Source: a virus
Length of the DNA stretch: 52,419 nt
Reading direction: 5' to 3' (one strand)
Virus record (IMG/VR): IMGVR_UViG_3300017963_000068
Span: 1-52,419 of that record
The notes beneath the pieces were generated by a model. It had not been told where the DNA came from. It did not search any database and was given only the letters and a program-made list of their open reading frames with translations. Shown here in pieces: positions 31,964 to 39,892 of this stretch (positions are counted from its first letter, which is position 1; the number at the start of each line of letters is the position of its first letter). The position numbers and the translations under genes were made by a program.

Positions 31964-33915
31964 TAGCGCTCCCCCTCGCGACTTTCCGCGTCCTCCCAGT
32001 GAGCGGCTCCGAGGCCCACGGCTTGCTCGAGCTTGCCCAGCTCGTCCGCGAAATGGTGAGCGCAACGCGGCCCGATCGGATAGAAACCGACATCCGCCGG
32101 ATCGTTCTCCGGCCCCTCGTATCCGGCGGGCGCGAACGCGGCGCCGCCGTCGATCACGTGGAGGTAGATCGTATCCGCGCGCTCCTCCACGTTCGTGCCG
32201 CAAAAGCAACATTCCATTCCCTGGCCCTCGAACTTGCGACAACGCGGCCCGCCGGTGGCCTCATGCTGGCCGTTGAACGGAACCAGGCCCAGGCGGCCCT
32301 CCGGCGTGTATTCGCTCGCGAAGTAGATCGCCGCGGCGGCGCATTCCATGGCCTCCTTGCGCGCGCGGTTCTCGTGGCACGTGATCCCGCCGTCGCAGTC
32401 CTCGCCGTTCGGGTGGCACAGCCACTCGTGGCATTCGGTCACGGTATCCAGCGGGGATCCCTTGAGGAGGATTTCCAGGGCCTCCTCCGCGAGCTTGCGG
32501 ATCGCGTCCACGTAGAAACGAACCTGGGATCCGAGGGCGTGGCCAGGCCTGCGCGGCCCGGGCTCCGGTTCCTGGGAGCGAATCCACTCCAGGCCCTCGC
32601 GCATGGTGTCGAAGCTCCGGCCGGAGCTTGAGGCCATGCCGCGCCCTGTGGTGCCGAAAGGTCCCCACCGGCGCTCCCCCCACATGGGATTCGTTTCGGC
32701 GTTTTTTCCGAACAGGTGGCCGTGGTAGTAATAATCGGCGTCCGACACGTCATCCTCCCCGGGCGTTGCTATGCGGAGGGCGCCGTGAACCATGCGGGCC
32801 GTGTCGCCGGCGGCCACGCGCTCGCGGACGCCCTGGAGGAGCCTCGGCGGGACGTGTTCGAGGATCTGAATCACGGAGGCGCCGCGCTTGCGGGTGTCGA
32901 ATCCGTAAGCGTTGATCGCGTTCGCGATGTTCGCGCACACGCGCGGCGTGCGCGGCCCAGGGCGGCGCGTGTCCGCCTGGACGATCACGGGCTCCACCGG
33001 AGGCTCCGGCCGCTTGTGGCCGTTGTCCGCGTTCCGGAGCGCCAGGATCACGCCGGCGGCCTTGCGGGTTTGAGTGTCGCCGGCAAGCTCGCCACGCTCC
33101 ACCATGCCATTGACGATCGTTGCGGCGGCGGTGAGGTGACGGGGGCCGCCGTTCGGCCCGTTGGTTTTCCCCGCCAGGCGCGCGACCACACACGAGTCCA
33201 TTTGAACCATGGTGATAGGGCAAGCGGAGGCGATTCGGGACAGGATCTCCTTGGCTTTGCGCCCTCGAGGTCCTAGGCCCAGCAAGTGAAGCACAACGGG
33301 CTGAACGGTGGCCACGAACTCCTCGGCCTCCTTGGGTGAGGTGGCCGCGGCTTGACACGGAAGCGCCGGGATCGGCGCGAATCCCAGAACGTCGACACAG
33401 CGCTTGAAAAAGCTCGCTTGCTTGAACGCGCCACGTTGAACCGGCATGAGAACGCGCACGCCCATGGCGTCCAGCTCGCGCATGTCCTCGGCGTAGCGCT
33501 CGAGGCGCGCGAGCGTTTCCGCCTGATCGCCGATCTTGTCCGGCGCTACCACGTGGAGCTGATCGCCCAGGGCGCGGCCCAGGCGCTTGTAAAGATCGAT
33601 CACGCGGGGCCAGTCGACCGGCTTGGACTTCCCTTTCAGTTCCGCCTGGAACTCGGGAAACGCGCCGCTGTCCACGAACACCTGAACGTCAGTCCCCACA
33701 AGCTCGAGGATCTCCGCTTCGATGTCCGCGTTGACGTTCGCCGCGGTCACGCCCACGTCATGGCCGATCGCGCCGAACCCGCGGACTTCGCCGCGCTGGC
33801 ATCCGCTCGCGAAGTAGGCGATCGGATCCAGCGGAAGCTCCGGCGCCGGTTGCGCCGGGATCGGGAAGTCCACGCCCTCGAGCAATTCCACCAGCTCGTA
33901 AGCGGGGCGAGTCAT
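31963..33915 (-). CDS. TGT/DpdA-like base-exchange enzyme domain with Cys-rich C-terminal half
   Basis: A 650-residue protein. Residues 30-250 look like the TIM barrel of tRNA-guanine transglycosylase relatives such as DpdA, which swaps guanine for a 7-deazaguanine in DNA. Supporting motifs are DSGAF (82-86, cf. DSGGF of TGT), APDKIGD (124-130), MPVQRG (157-162), LHLLGLGP (209-216) and MVQMDS (237-242) with a possible nucleophilic Asp240. The C-terminal 300 residues are not recognised; they contain two Cys/His clusters (around 490-530 and 570-590). No preQ0 synthesis genes are in this genome. Start ATG 33915, ATGA overlap. Confidence 0.6.
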   Translation of the reverse strand: MTRPAYELVELLEGVDFPIPAQPAPELPLDPIAYFASGCQRGEVRGFGAIGHDVGVTAANVNADIEAEILELVGTDVQVFVDSGAFPEFQAELKGKSKPVDWPRVIDLYKRLGRALGDQLHVVAPDKIGDQAETLARLERYAEDMRELDAMGVRVLMPVQRGAFKQASFFKRCVDVLGFAPIPALPCQAAATSPKEAEEFVATVQPVVLHLLGLGPRGRKAKEILSRIASACPITMVQMDSCVVARLAGKTNGPNGGPRHLTAAATIVNGMVERGELAGDTQTRKAAGVILALRNADNGHKRPEPPVEPVIVQADTRRPGPRTPRVCANIANAINAYGFDTRKRGASVIQILEHVPPRLLQGVRERVAAGDTARMVHGALRIATPGEDDVSDADYYYHGHLFGKNAETNPMWGERRWGPFGTTGRGMASSSGRSFDTMREGLEWIRSQEPEPGPRRPGHALGSQVRFYVDAIRKLAEEALEILLKGSPLDTVTECHEWLCHPNGEDCDGGITCHENRARKEAMECAAAAIYFASEYTPEGRLGLVPFNGQHEATGGPRCRKFEGQGMECCFCGTNVEERADTIYLHVIDGGAAFAPAGYEGPENDPADVGFYPIGPRCAHHFADELGKLEQAVGLGAAHWEDAESREGER

Positions 33916-34181
33916 CGGCTCACCACCTTGAAACCGAGGGCGTGGAGAACGCGGACGGTGTGGGCGGCGCCGCCGGAGAACTCGCGCGCGCTCAGGCCGC
34001 ACGCCACGCCGAGGATCGCCTTGGACGGGTAGAGGTTCCCGCCGAACGCGAGCTGGTATCGAAGCGAGGGCCGGTAACCGTGGGCGGCCAGGAACCCGTC
34101 CTGGCCCAGTGCATCGCACATGCCGATCGCCCTGATCACGTCCTCGCGGGTTGCTTCGCTGGTTCTTTTCTTGGTTTCCAT
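33912..34181 (-). CDS. Stand-alone ScoMcrA-type N-terminal head domain protein
   Basis: An 89-residue protein that matches the pattern of the N-terminal head domain of ScoMcrA, a restriction enzyme of modified DNA: AIGMCDALGQDGFLAAHG, then YPSKAILGVACG, FSGG and VLHALGFKVV. Here the domain is alone, with no sulfur-binding, SRA or HNH part. It is the first gene of an operon with the TGT-like protein and could supply DNA recognition, or act as an anti-restriction decoy. ATG 34181, start-associated sequence at 7 nt. Confidence 0.65.
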   Translation of the reverse strand: METKKRTSEATREDVIRAIGMCDALGQDGFLAAHGYRPSLRYQLAFGGNLYPSKAILGVACGLSAREFSGGAAHTVRVLHALGFKVVSR

Positions 34182-34188
34182 TTTTGCC

Positions 34189-34197
34189 TCCTGTGTC
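34189..34197 (-). repeat. Start-associated sequence GACACAGGA, copy before 34181
   Basis: Exact copy, 7 nt upstream of the ATG, about 25 bp after the -10 box of the promoter. Confidence 0.8.
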
Positions 34198-34221
34198 GCG
34201 GTTAGATCCTGTCCGCCTATT

Positions 34222-34250
34222 ATTGTAGGAACACGGTAAACCGGAGGCAA
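34222..34250 (-). promoter_or_regulatory. Sigma70-type promoter of the ScoMcrA-head/TGT operon
   Basis: Minus strand: -35 TTGCCT (34250-34245), 17-bp spacer, -10 TACAAT (34227-34222). It lies right after a terminator and 41 bp before the first gene. The 13-base operator-like sequence fills most of the spacer. Confidence 0.7.
34230..34242 (+). promoter_or_regulatory. Putative operator within the promoter spacer
   Basis: AACACGGTAAACC lies between the -35 and -10 boxes, where a bound repressor would block RNA polymerase. It matches the sequence at the start of the HTH gene at 12 of 13 bases. Confidence 0.45.
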
Positions 34251-34274
34251 GCGAAAAAGGCCACGAGCTTGCAC

Positions 34275-34309
34275 AAAAAAACGCCCCCCGCGGTTAGCGA
34301 CGGGGGGCG
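34275..34309 (-). terminator. Rho-independent terminator after the annealing-protein gene
   Basis: On the minus strand a perfect 9-bp GC stem (34301-34309 with 34282-34290, loop 10 nt) is followed at once by seven T (34281-34275). It closes the recombination operon and separates it from the promoter at 34222-34250. The 34310-34352 stretch before it shows only weak repeats. Confidence 0.9.
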
Positions 34310-34352
34310 CCATGTGGGCGGCCCGGGTGGGACCAGAAGCCCGGATCCTAGC

Positions 34353-35783
34353 CTAGAACGCCTCGCCCTTGGGTGGCTTTTTGCCGCGTTGCGGCGGGGC
34401 CTCGGGGGCGCGCATCCATTCGGGCTCCTGGAACTCGTCCTCCTCGCCGGGCTCCTCGGCCTCGGCCTCGGCCTCCTCCTCGAACACCTCGCCGGTGTCC
34501 GGATCGTAGTCCTCGCCCTCCACCAGCTCGGCGTCCACGGCGTCCGCCGGATCCAGATCGAACTCGCCCTGGGGCTCCTCGGGCTCCTCCTCGGGCTCCT
34601 GGGCTTGCTGGGCCTCGATTGCGGCCATTCTCCGCTCATCCTCGGGGATTTCCTCCGGTGGTGGCTCCGGCGCCTTGGCGGGCGCCTGGCGGCGCCTGGG
34701 CGCCCCCTTGGCGGCCTGGGGCTTGGGCCGGCGGGCTCGAGCTGGCGGCGCGGCGGACACCTCGGGCTCCGCGGGCGGGGGCTCCTCCTCCGCGGGCTCC
34801 TGGGGCGCCGGAGCGGGCGCTGGACGGGCGCTCCGGATGGCCGCCTTGGCGGCGGCGGCGCCGCGCTTGGGCGCCTCCTGGGAGGGCTTGGGCGCCTCCT
34901 GGTCCCCGGCCTGGCCGGCGGACTTCTCCCCGCGCTGGGCGAGGCGGTGATCGAGGATGTCCGACCATGACGCCTGGCCGTCCCGGATCGTGGCGTACAC
35001 CTGGCGAAGCTCGGCCAGCTCGCCCGGACTCACCTTGCCGAGGTCGTGGCCCAGGTAGCGGGACAGCTCCGCGGGTTGGACGTTGATCGAGGCGAAAGCG
35101 TCCGCCACCTTGCGGCGCTCCGCGTCCGGATCGCGCGCGGCCTGATCTTTCTGCGTTCGGATCACCGCGCCCATGGCCTCCTCCACAAGCCACCCGGGAA
35201 TGATCCGGAGGCCGCATGTTCGGATCGCCTTGCTCACCAGGGCGGCCTCCTTGTTCAGGAGATCGTCATCCGAGGCGGACACGAGATAGACGGTATCGCC
35301 GCGCGAATTCGTGCGCGAGGCGAGGGCGGTTTGATTCTTGCGGAGGTAGCGGCGCTCCACCACCTTCGAGATCGTGATCTGTTTCCGGTGCGTCACGTTT
35401 TTCTCGAAATCGATCACGCTCACCTCCACGATCCGCTTTTCCGCGTCATCGTAGATCGTGATCGCTTGGGTGTCGCAATTGCCGAGGGCCTGGAGGGCGG
35501 CCTCCACGAACCGGATCGATGGCCCCTCCACGCCCTCGCCGATCGGTTTCAAGTAGCGCGCCACCTCGGCGAACGCGGGGCGCTTGCATTCGCGGAGGAC
35601 ATCGGCGCGAACCTGATCCATGTCGCGCGGGCATTTCATGGCGACGATCCAGCGCGCCTCGATCGCGGCTTTTGCCTGGGCGGCGATCGCGAGCGCGGCG
35701 GTTTCGCCCACGCCTTGGGTGAGGGCGCCGGCGAATTGATCCTGGCGAACGGCCAGGGCGGTATTTCCGTTTCCGTTTGTCAT
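34353..35783 (-). CDS. RecT-like single-strand annealing protein with long acidic/Pro tail
   Basis: A 476-residue protein after the exonuclease. Residues 1-250 carry the patterns EGVEGPSIRFVEAALQALGN, IYDDAEKRIVEVSVIDFEKN, VERRYLR and DDLLNKEAALVSKAIRTCGLRIIPGWLVEEA, which I associate with RecT-like annealing proteins. The rest (about 270-476) is Pro/Ala/Glu-rich and disordered, possibly contacting SSB or polymerase. With the exonuclease it forms a Red-like recombination pair. ATG 35783 has the start-associated sequence at 7 nt. Confidence 0.65.
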   Translation of the reverse strand: MTNGNGNTALAVRQDQFAGALTQGVGETAALAIAAQAKAAIEARWIVAMKCPRDMDQVRADVLRECKRPAFAEVARYLKPIGEGVEGPSIRFVEAALQALGNCDTQAITIYDDAEKRIVEVSVIDFEKNVTHRKQITISKVVERRYLRKNQTALASRTNSRGDTVYLVSASDDDLLNKEAALVSKAIRTCGLRIIPGWLVEEAMGAVIRTQKDQAARDPDAERRKVADAFASINVQPAELSRYLGHDLGKVSPGELAELRQVYATIRDGQASWSDILDHRLAQRGEKSAGQAGDQEAPKPSQEAPKRGAAAAKAAIRSARPAPAPAPQEPAEEEPPPAEPEVSAAPPARARRPKPQAAKGAPRRRQAPAKAPEPPPEEIPEDERRMAAIEAQQAQEPEEEPEEPQGEFDLDPADAVDAELVEGEDYDPDTGEVFEEEAEAEAEEPGEEDEFQEPEWMRAPEAPPQRGKKPPKGEAF

Positions 35784-35790
35784 CGGTTGC

Positions 35791-35799
35791 TCCTGTGTC
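35791..35799 (-). repeat. Start-associated sequence GACACAGGA, copy before 35783
   Basis: Exact copy at 7 nt, overlapping the stop codon of the exonuclease gene. Confidence 0.8.
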
Positions 35800-36896
35800 T
35801 AGCTGTTCCAGTTGCGCGGGACGTTGAACCTACGCGATCCGGGCTTGGGCCGCGTGTGCGTTTTGATCGCGGCGTCCAGGGCCTCCACCAGGCGCTTGCC
35901 GCTATCGGGATCGATCTGTAGCTCATCGGCCAGGATCAGGATGTCCTGGCGGTATGACGCCACCACGTCCGCCCAGGAGGTGGTGGTGGAATCCTTGCTC
36001 CGTTTCCAGGTGATCCGCTGGCGCTTTCCGCCCCCGGTGATCGCCGGAAATTCGAGGCCCGCACGATCGCCGATCGCCTCCTTGACGATCTGAACCAGGC
36101 GGCTTTCCTCGCGCTCGAGTCCGGCGATCTCGGTGCGCGTTGCATGGAGCGCCTGGACGGCCTCGAGGACTTCCCCGGCGGCCTCCACGTAGTCCTCGGA
36201 CGTGTTCCGGGGCCAGCGGTTCGCCTGGTGGTCCGTGTAGCTTTGCGTCCCGTCCGGGGCCACCGGGACGCCACCGATCACGTGCTCGTCCCAGAACGCG
36301 CGGCACGTAGCGATCAGCATTTCCTCCAGCTCGGGATCGCGCGTCACCCGGTAGTCCTGGGGAAGGTTGTCCATGAACGCCGTAAGGTCCCACACCTCGA
36401 AGTCCCCAGCGGTGAACACAGCGGAGGCGATCCACTGGTTCCAGGCGCATTGAACCAGCTCCCAGGGCGGTACCTCATCGGTCCCGGGCTCGCCGTATCG
36501 GTGCGCTTGCCAGGTGGTGTGTGTCTTGATCTCGTGGCCACCGATCGGCGCCACGTTCTCCGGGCCATGGGAGAAAAGCGATCCGTGGGTGATTCGCGTC
36601 CCGCCGGGATACAGGATCCCGTCCGGCGTGGCGGCGGCCCACTCCTCGAGCGGGTGAACCAGCGTTCCGGGAACGGCAATCTTGATTCCGCGCCGCTTCG
36701 CAAAGTCGCGCCGGATCGGATCCTCGAGAATGTTTCCCCACTTCATGCGATCGCTGTCAACGTCCGCGGCCTTGCCCTCTTTCTCGAGCTGAACGTCCAG
36801 CGGTCCTCCCCACGGATACACGCCGCACACCTTCGCGGCGTCCGTGGCGGTGATCTTGGTTCGCCGGAGCGCCAATTGTTCGGGCGTCAATGCCAT
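35799..36896 (-). CDS. YqaJ-type (lambda exo-like) recombination exonuclease
   Basis: A 365-residue nuclease. The PD-(D/E)xK core is visible as WGNILEDP (53-60), TPDG with D92, and GGHEIKTHT with E122 and K124, followed by the helix QCAWNQWIA (149-157). Such enzymes digest one strand from duplex ends to give tails for annealing. ATG 36896 has AGGAGG upstream; the first gene of the early region. A longer in-frame start was rejected for lack of a site. Confidence 0.85.
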   Translation of the reverse strand: MALTPEQLALRRTKITATDAAKVCGVYPWGGPLDVQLEKEGKAADVDSDRMKWGNILEDPIRRDFAKRRGIKIAVPGTLVHPLEEWAAATPDGILYPGGTRITHGSLFSHGPENVAPIGGHEIKTHTTWQAHRYGEPGTDEVPPWELVQCAWNQWIASAVFTAGDFEVWDLTAFMDNLPQDYRVTRDPELEEMLIATCRAFWDEHVIGGVPVAPDGTQSYTDHQANRWPRNTSEDYVEAAGEVLEAVQALHATRTEIAGLEREESRLVQIVKEAIGDRAGLEFPAITGGGKRQRITWKRSKDSTTTSWADVVASYRQDILILADELQIDPDSGKRLVEALDAAIKTHTRPKPGSRRFNVPRNWNS

Positions 36897-37060
36897 GTCT
36901 GATCCTCCTGGTGGCCTCACGTGGGGCACGCGGACGCCGAGGAGGAGAAGTCCGGCCGTCGACGTCCAGGTGGCACCCACTTGGGCCGGGTTATGAGTCC
37001 CGGCGAACCTACCACAGGAGGGTGACGGTGGCTACTGTGGCGCCACGGTAAAGGTATGGA
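36897..37060 (-). other. Gap between lysis and early regions
   Basis: This 164-bp gap must hold the end of the late transcript and the start of early transcription. It has a 6-bp hairpin GCCGGG-TTATGAGT-CCCGGC (36985-37004), a palindrome GTGGCGCCAC (37037-37046) and a partial operator match CACGGTAAA (37044-37052). I see no convincing sigma70 promoter or U-run terminator. Confidence 0.5.
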
Positions 37061-37795
37061 CTAGGCGGCCAGCTCGGCGCGGCCCTCGAGGAGGGCGGCG
37101 GACGCCAGCCAAAGGCGCGGATTCGTGGGCGCGTAGCGGTCCACCGGGCTGATCTCGAAATGGAGGTGGAGGGCGTCATGGCCTCGCGGACTATCCCCGC
37201 ACAGCCCGATCGATTGCCCCAGCTCCACCTCCTGGCCCTTGGCCACGTAAAGCTCGGCCAAGTGCATGTAACCGGAGCGCTGGCCGTTGCCGTGATCGAT
37301 CCACGCGTGGAGGCCCGTCCCGATCTTGCTGGCGTCCTGGACGATCCCGGCGTGGGCGGCCACCGCGTCCCGGGCCTGGTGGAACGCGGCGCGCGGCGGA
37401 TACCACCACCGGCGCTTTCCGTTGCGCGTAATCGCGCCACCGTCGCCCACGGGCACGTCCGGATCGTCCTCGAGCCAGCGATAGAACAAGTCGACGCCCT
37501 TGTGGGTGGGGCGCTCCGGGTTCTCCGTGTAGAACCTGGACGTGATCACCGGCGCCCGGCCGTCCGGCAATAGAACCAGCGGCCAGGCCCGCGCGTCCGG
37601 CCCGTGCCGGAGGCGCTCGAGCGTGTGAGGTCCCAGGTAGGAGTCCTCCACCAGGCCGGTGGCCGCCTGGAACGTCGCCACCGCGTCCTCGAGCGCTCCG
37701 GGTTGCGCCGTGAACCAGTCCCACAGCGACTCCAGATCGTCCGTGGTGATCTGGCCCTCGGCGACTCGGCGCCGGTTGTAATCGCCGGCGCTCAT
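37061..37795 (-). CDS. Endolysin, M23 metallopeptidase with N-terminal binding domain
   Basis: A 244-residue enzyme. Residues 15-63 resemble a small peptidoglycan-binding helix bundle (AVATFQAATGLVEDSYLGP). The M23 domain has H98-K-G-V-D102, H178 (YMHLAE) and H210-L-H212-F-E, the zinc ligands and catalytic His of LytM/lysostaphin-type peptidases, which cut peptide cross-links. There is no signal peptide, so release depends on the holin before it (ATGA overlap). Confidence 0.85.
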   Translation of the reverse strand: MSAGDYNRRRVAEGQITTDDLESLWDWFTAQPGALEDAVATFQAATGLVEDSYLGPHTLERLRHGPDARAWPLVLLPDGRAPVITSRFYTENPERPTHKGVDLFYRWLEDDPDVPVGDGGAITRNGKRRWWYPPRAAFHQARDAVAAHAGIVQDASKIGTGLHAWIDHGNGQRSGYMHLAELYVAKGQEVELGQSIGLCGDSPRGHDALHLHFEISPVDRYAPTNPRLWLASAALLEGRAELAA

Positions 37796-38295
37796 GCTGG
37801 ATCCTTTGGCCAGATCAGGCGCTTGAACCACGTAAATCCGCCGGCGGCGGTCCACGCCACGCCCACGGCGCCAAGGAACAGGCGCCAGTCCACGGCGGCG
37901 TCCGTCGCAAGCGCGGCGCTCAAGGCGCCCCCGAGGGCGAGGAGCATTACCAGGACGGCGCCTCCTCGATCGCCCTTGAACCAGCGGATCCGATCGCGCA
38001 CCTTCGCGAGCGCCAGCATTACGAACGCGAGAATCAGCGCGGCCACCATGCGCCATTCGCCGGCGCGCACGTGTCCGATCAGGCGCTCCACGGCGCCCAT
38101 TGGATCCTCCTCCACGGTCGGGGGCGCTGGCGTTTCCACGGAGGCCGTGGTGGTGGCCGTGTCCTCCGCTTCGCCCACCCAAGCGGGAACGGGGCCTGTT
38201 CCGGTTCCGGCGTCCTCGGCGCCGCTGGCGGCGCCCACGGCGGCGAGCGTGATTCCCGTTGCAAGGATCAGGCTAATCAGGATCGTTTGTCTCAT
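37792..38295 (-). CDS. Holin-like membrane protein
   Basis: A 167-residue protein with a signal-like N-terminus (residues 1-25, MRQTILISLILATGITLAAVG), a Thr/Pro-rich stretch, and two or three transmembrane segments (about 83-102, 113-130, 138-154) ending basic. Its place directly before endolysin and after Rz1 supports a holin role. SD GGAGGG before ATG 38295. Confidence 0.65.
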   Translation of the reverse strand: MRQTILISLILATGITLAAVGAASGAEDAGTGTGPVPAWVGEAEDTATTTASVETPAPPTVEEDPMGAVERLIGHVRAGEWRMVAALILAFVMLALAKVRDRIRWFKGDRGGAVLVMLLALGGALSAALATDAAVDWRLFLGAVGVAWTAAGGFTWFKRLIWPKDPA

Positions 38296-38605
38296 GGTCG
38301 GTTCCCTCCTCCGTTGGTTGCGCGCATAGGATCACGGCCTGGCGGATCCAGGCTTGGGATTGTCGGACGTATCGCTCGAGCTTGCCGGCGGCCTCGAAGT
38401 CCGCGCACAGCTCCCATTTCTCCGGGCATTCTGGATCGGTGGTGTGATCATCCGTGCCCAGTTCGTCCGGGATTTCCGGCACGGGGGGCGCATCCCGGAG
38501 GCACCCCACGTTGACGTGTTCAACCTTGAGCGTTTTTCGCTTTGGACAACAGGCGCTCAAGGCGAGCGCGGCGCATACCGCTACACTCGCAACCTTCCAG
38601 GTCAT
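38273..38605 (-). CDS. Rz1-like outer-membrane lipoprotein (o-spanin)
   Basis: A 110-residue protein with a lipoprotein signal: hydrophobic residues 4-16 and lipobox L16-S-A-C19. It is out of frame with, and overlaps by 86 bp, the Rz-like gene upstream, the usual nested Rz/Rz1 arrangement. The mature part has few prolines (PPVPEIPDE) and is longer than classic Rz1. Confidence 0.65.
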   Translation of the reverse strand: MTWKVASVAVCAALALSACCPKRKTLKVEHVNVGCLRDAPPVPEIPDELGTDDHTTDPECPEKWELCADFEAAGKLERYVRQSQAWIRQAVILCAQPTEEGTDHETNDPD

Positions 38606-38834
38606 GTTCCAGTTCTCCGATCTCGCGCCGGATCTCCTCGAGCTGGGAGGCGTGGCGCGTCCGCGCGTCCTCGAGGGCGTCCGCGGCCTCCTGGGAGGCT
38701 TTCTCCGCGGCCTCGCGCTTGTGGTCCGCGTCCTGGGCGTCCGTCCGGATTCCGCTCATGCGGAGGGCGAGGGCCACCGCCGTGCCGGCGGCGCCGGCCA
38801 GGAGGATCGCGAGGGTGACAACGGCGGCCGTCAT
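38520..38834 (-). CDS. Rz-like inner-membrane spanin (i-spanin)
   Basis: A 104-residue protein with an N-terminal transmembrane anchor (residues 3-24) and a long coiled coil (ADHKREAAEKASQEAADALE). It spans the periplasm to the lipoprotein encoded in the overlapping frame; together they fuse inner and outer membranes at lysis. It comes first in the cassette, the reverse of lambda order. Confidence 0.7.
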   Translation of the reverse strand: MTAAVVTLAILLAGAAGTAVALALRMSGIRTDAQDADHKREAAEKASQEAADALEDARTRHASQLEEIRREIGELEHDLEGCECSGMRRARLERLLSKAKNAQG

Positions 38835-39211
38835 GCCTGGTTCACCACCACGCGGAAATCGAAGTCCGAGGGCGGGATCACTTTCTTGCGCTTCCCGCTG
38901 GCGAGGAGCGTTGTCACGTCATAGCGGAGAATCCTCGAGCCCCCGGCTTGCAATGGCGCAAGGTCCGAGGGCGCCAGATCGATCAGCGCTTCGCCCTCGG
39001 TGTCACCCACCTGGGGCTCGAGCGTGATTCCGCTTCCGATCTCCAGGTGGATCAGCGCCGGATCGGAGGCGCCGTCCGCGTGCTTCACCTCCAGCTCGAG
39101 CGTGGCCCCGCCGAGGTTCACGCGGGATCCGTCCGATTCGTTGGTAACGCGGAGGCGGAACGTCCGGTGTTCGCCGTCCCAGATGATCAAGGGCTGTTCA
39201 ACGCATGGCAT
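38831..39211 (-). CDS. Beta-sandwich tail/fibre-associated protein
   Basis: A 126-residue protein from ATG 39211 (MPCVEQPLIIWDGEHRTFRL), SD GGAGG. The pattern of alternating strands (FRLRVTNESDGSRVNLGGATLEL) resembles Ig-like or BppU-N-type domains of phage receptor-binding complexes. Position is at the end of the fibre genes. Confidence 0.5.
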   Translation of the reverse strand: MPCVEQPLIIWDGEHRTFRLRVTNESDGSRVNLGGATLELEVKHADGASDPALIHLEIGSGITLEPQVGDTEGEALIDLAPSDLAPLQAGGSRILRYDVTTLLASGKRKKVIPPSDFDFRVVVNQA

Positions 39212-39213
39212 AG

Positions 39214-39666
39214 CTAACACTCCTCCAGGATCCCGATCAGGATCTCCTCATCTCCCACGGTGCCGGCGAGGGCGTCCTCCTCGGCCACCAGGCCCTCGAG
39301 GCGGTCCTCCTCGGCCACGATCGCCACCAGCTCCTCCTCGGCCTCCACCACGCCCACCAGGCGATCCTCGGCATCGTGGATCGTTGCCACCAGATCCTCG
39401 ATCACCACCTGATTCGGATCGGTCGTGGTGTCCAGGTAGAACGCGGCGATCTCATCGCCCACGCGCGGAACTAGGCCCGCGTCCGTGACGGTGATCTGTC
39501 CCGCGTTCGGATCGGTTTCCGTCCACGGATTGCCCGTTCGGTTCAGGAGGAGCTGGCCGTTAAGGTACACGGCCACGGAGCCCGGCGAGTAGGCCCTGGA
39601 CGTGTAGAAATCAGGGTTCGCCCCGTCGATCGTTCCGGTCAATAGCTCGAATTGTGGCTGGGGCAT
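39214..39666 (-). CDS. Fibre-associated protein, paralogue of 39671-39889
   Basis: A 150-residue protein. Residues 8-80 (LTGTIDGANPDFYT, VAVYLNGQLL, GDEIAAFYLD) mirror the 72-residue neighbour. The second half is an acidic repeat rich in AEEDRLEGLV-type units that looks like a trimeric coiled coil. Confidence 0.55.
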   Translation of the reverse strand: MPQPQFELLTGTIDGANPDFYTSRAYSPGSVAVYLNGQLLLNRTGNPWTETDPNAGQITVTDAGLVPRVGDEIAAFYLDTTTDPNQVVIEDLVATIHDAEDRLVGVVEAEEELVAIVAEEDRLEGLVAEEDALAGTVGDEEILIGILEEC

Positions 39667-39670
39667 TCGA

Positions 39671-39889
39671 TCACACGGCCTCGTAATAGAGGGCCACAGT
39701 ATCGCCCAGGACGGGCGCGTGTTCGAGCTGGAACGTCCGGGCGCCCGTTGCCGTTGCGCGGCCTGGGAGCGCTTGTCCGTTCACGAACGGGACGATCGCG
39801 CGGCCAGGGTGCATGTCACTGGAAACGGAGAACTCGCGATTGAGTCCGTCGATCGTCCCGGAGGCGTCCTCCTTGGTTGGCCGCCCCAT
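39671..39889 (-). CDS. Small beta-rich protein, paralogue of 39214-39666
   Basis: A 72-residue single domain: ASGTIDGLNREFSV, FVNGQAL, GDTVALYYEAV correspond to the N-terminal domain of the next gene. The same VYLNGQLL pattern appears at the C-terminus of the 525-residue fibre, so a small virion module is reused. Confidence 0.55.
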   Translation of the reverse strand: MGRPTKEDASGTIDGLNREFSVSSDMHPGRAIVPFVNGQALPGRATATGARTFQLEHAPVLGDTVALYYEAV

Positions 39890-39892
39890 GGA

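Noticed and set aside
33916-34119. In-frame N-terminal extension of the TGT-like protein
   Set aside because: It would overlap the ScoMcrA-head gene almost entirely; ATG 33915 with ATGA overlap fits the operon.
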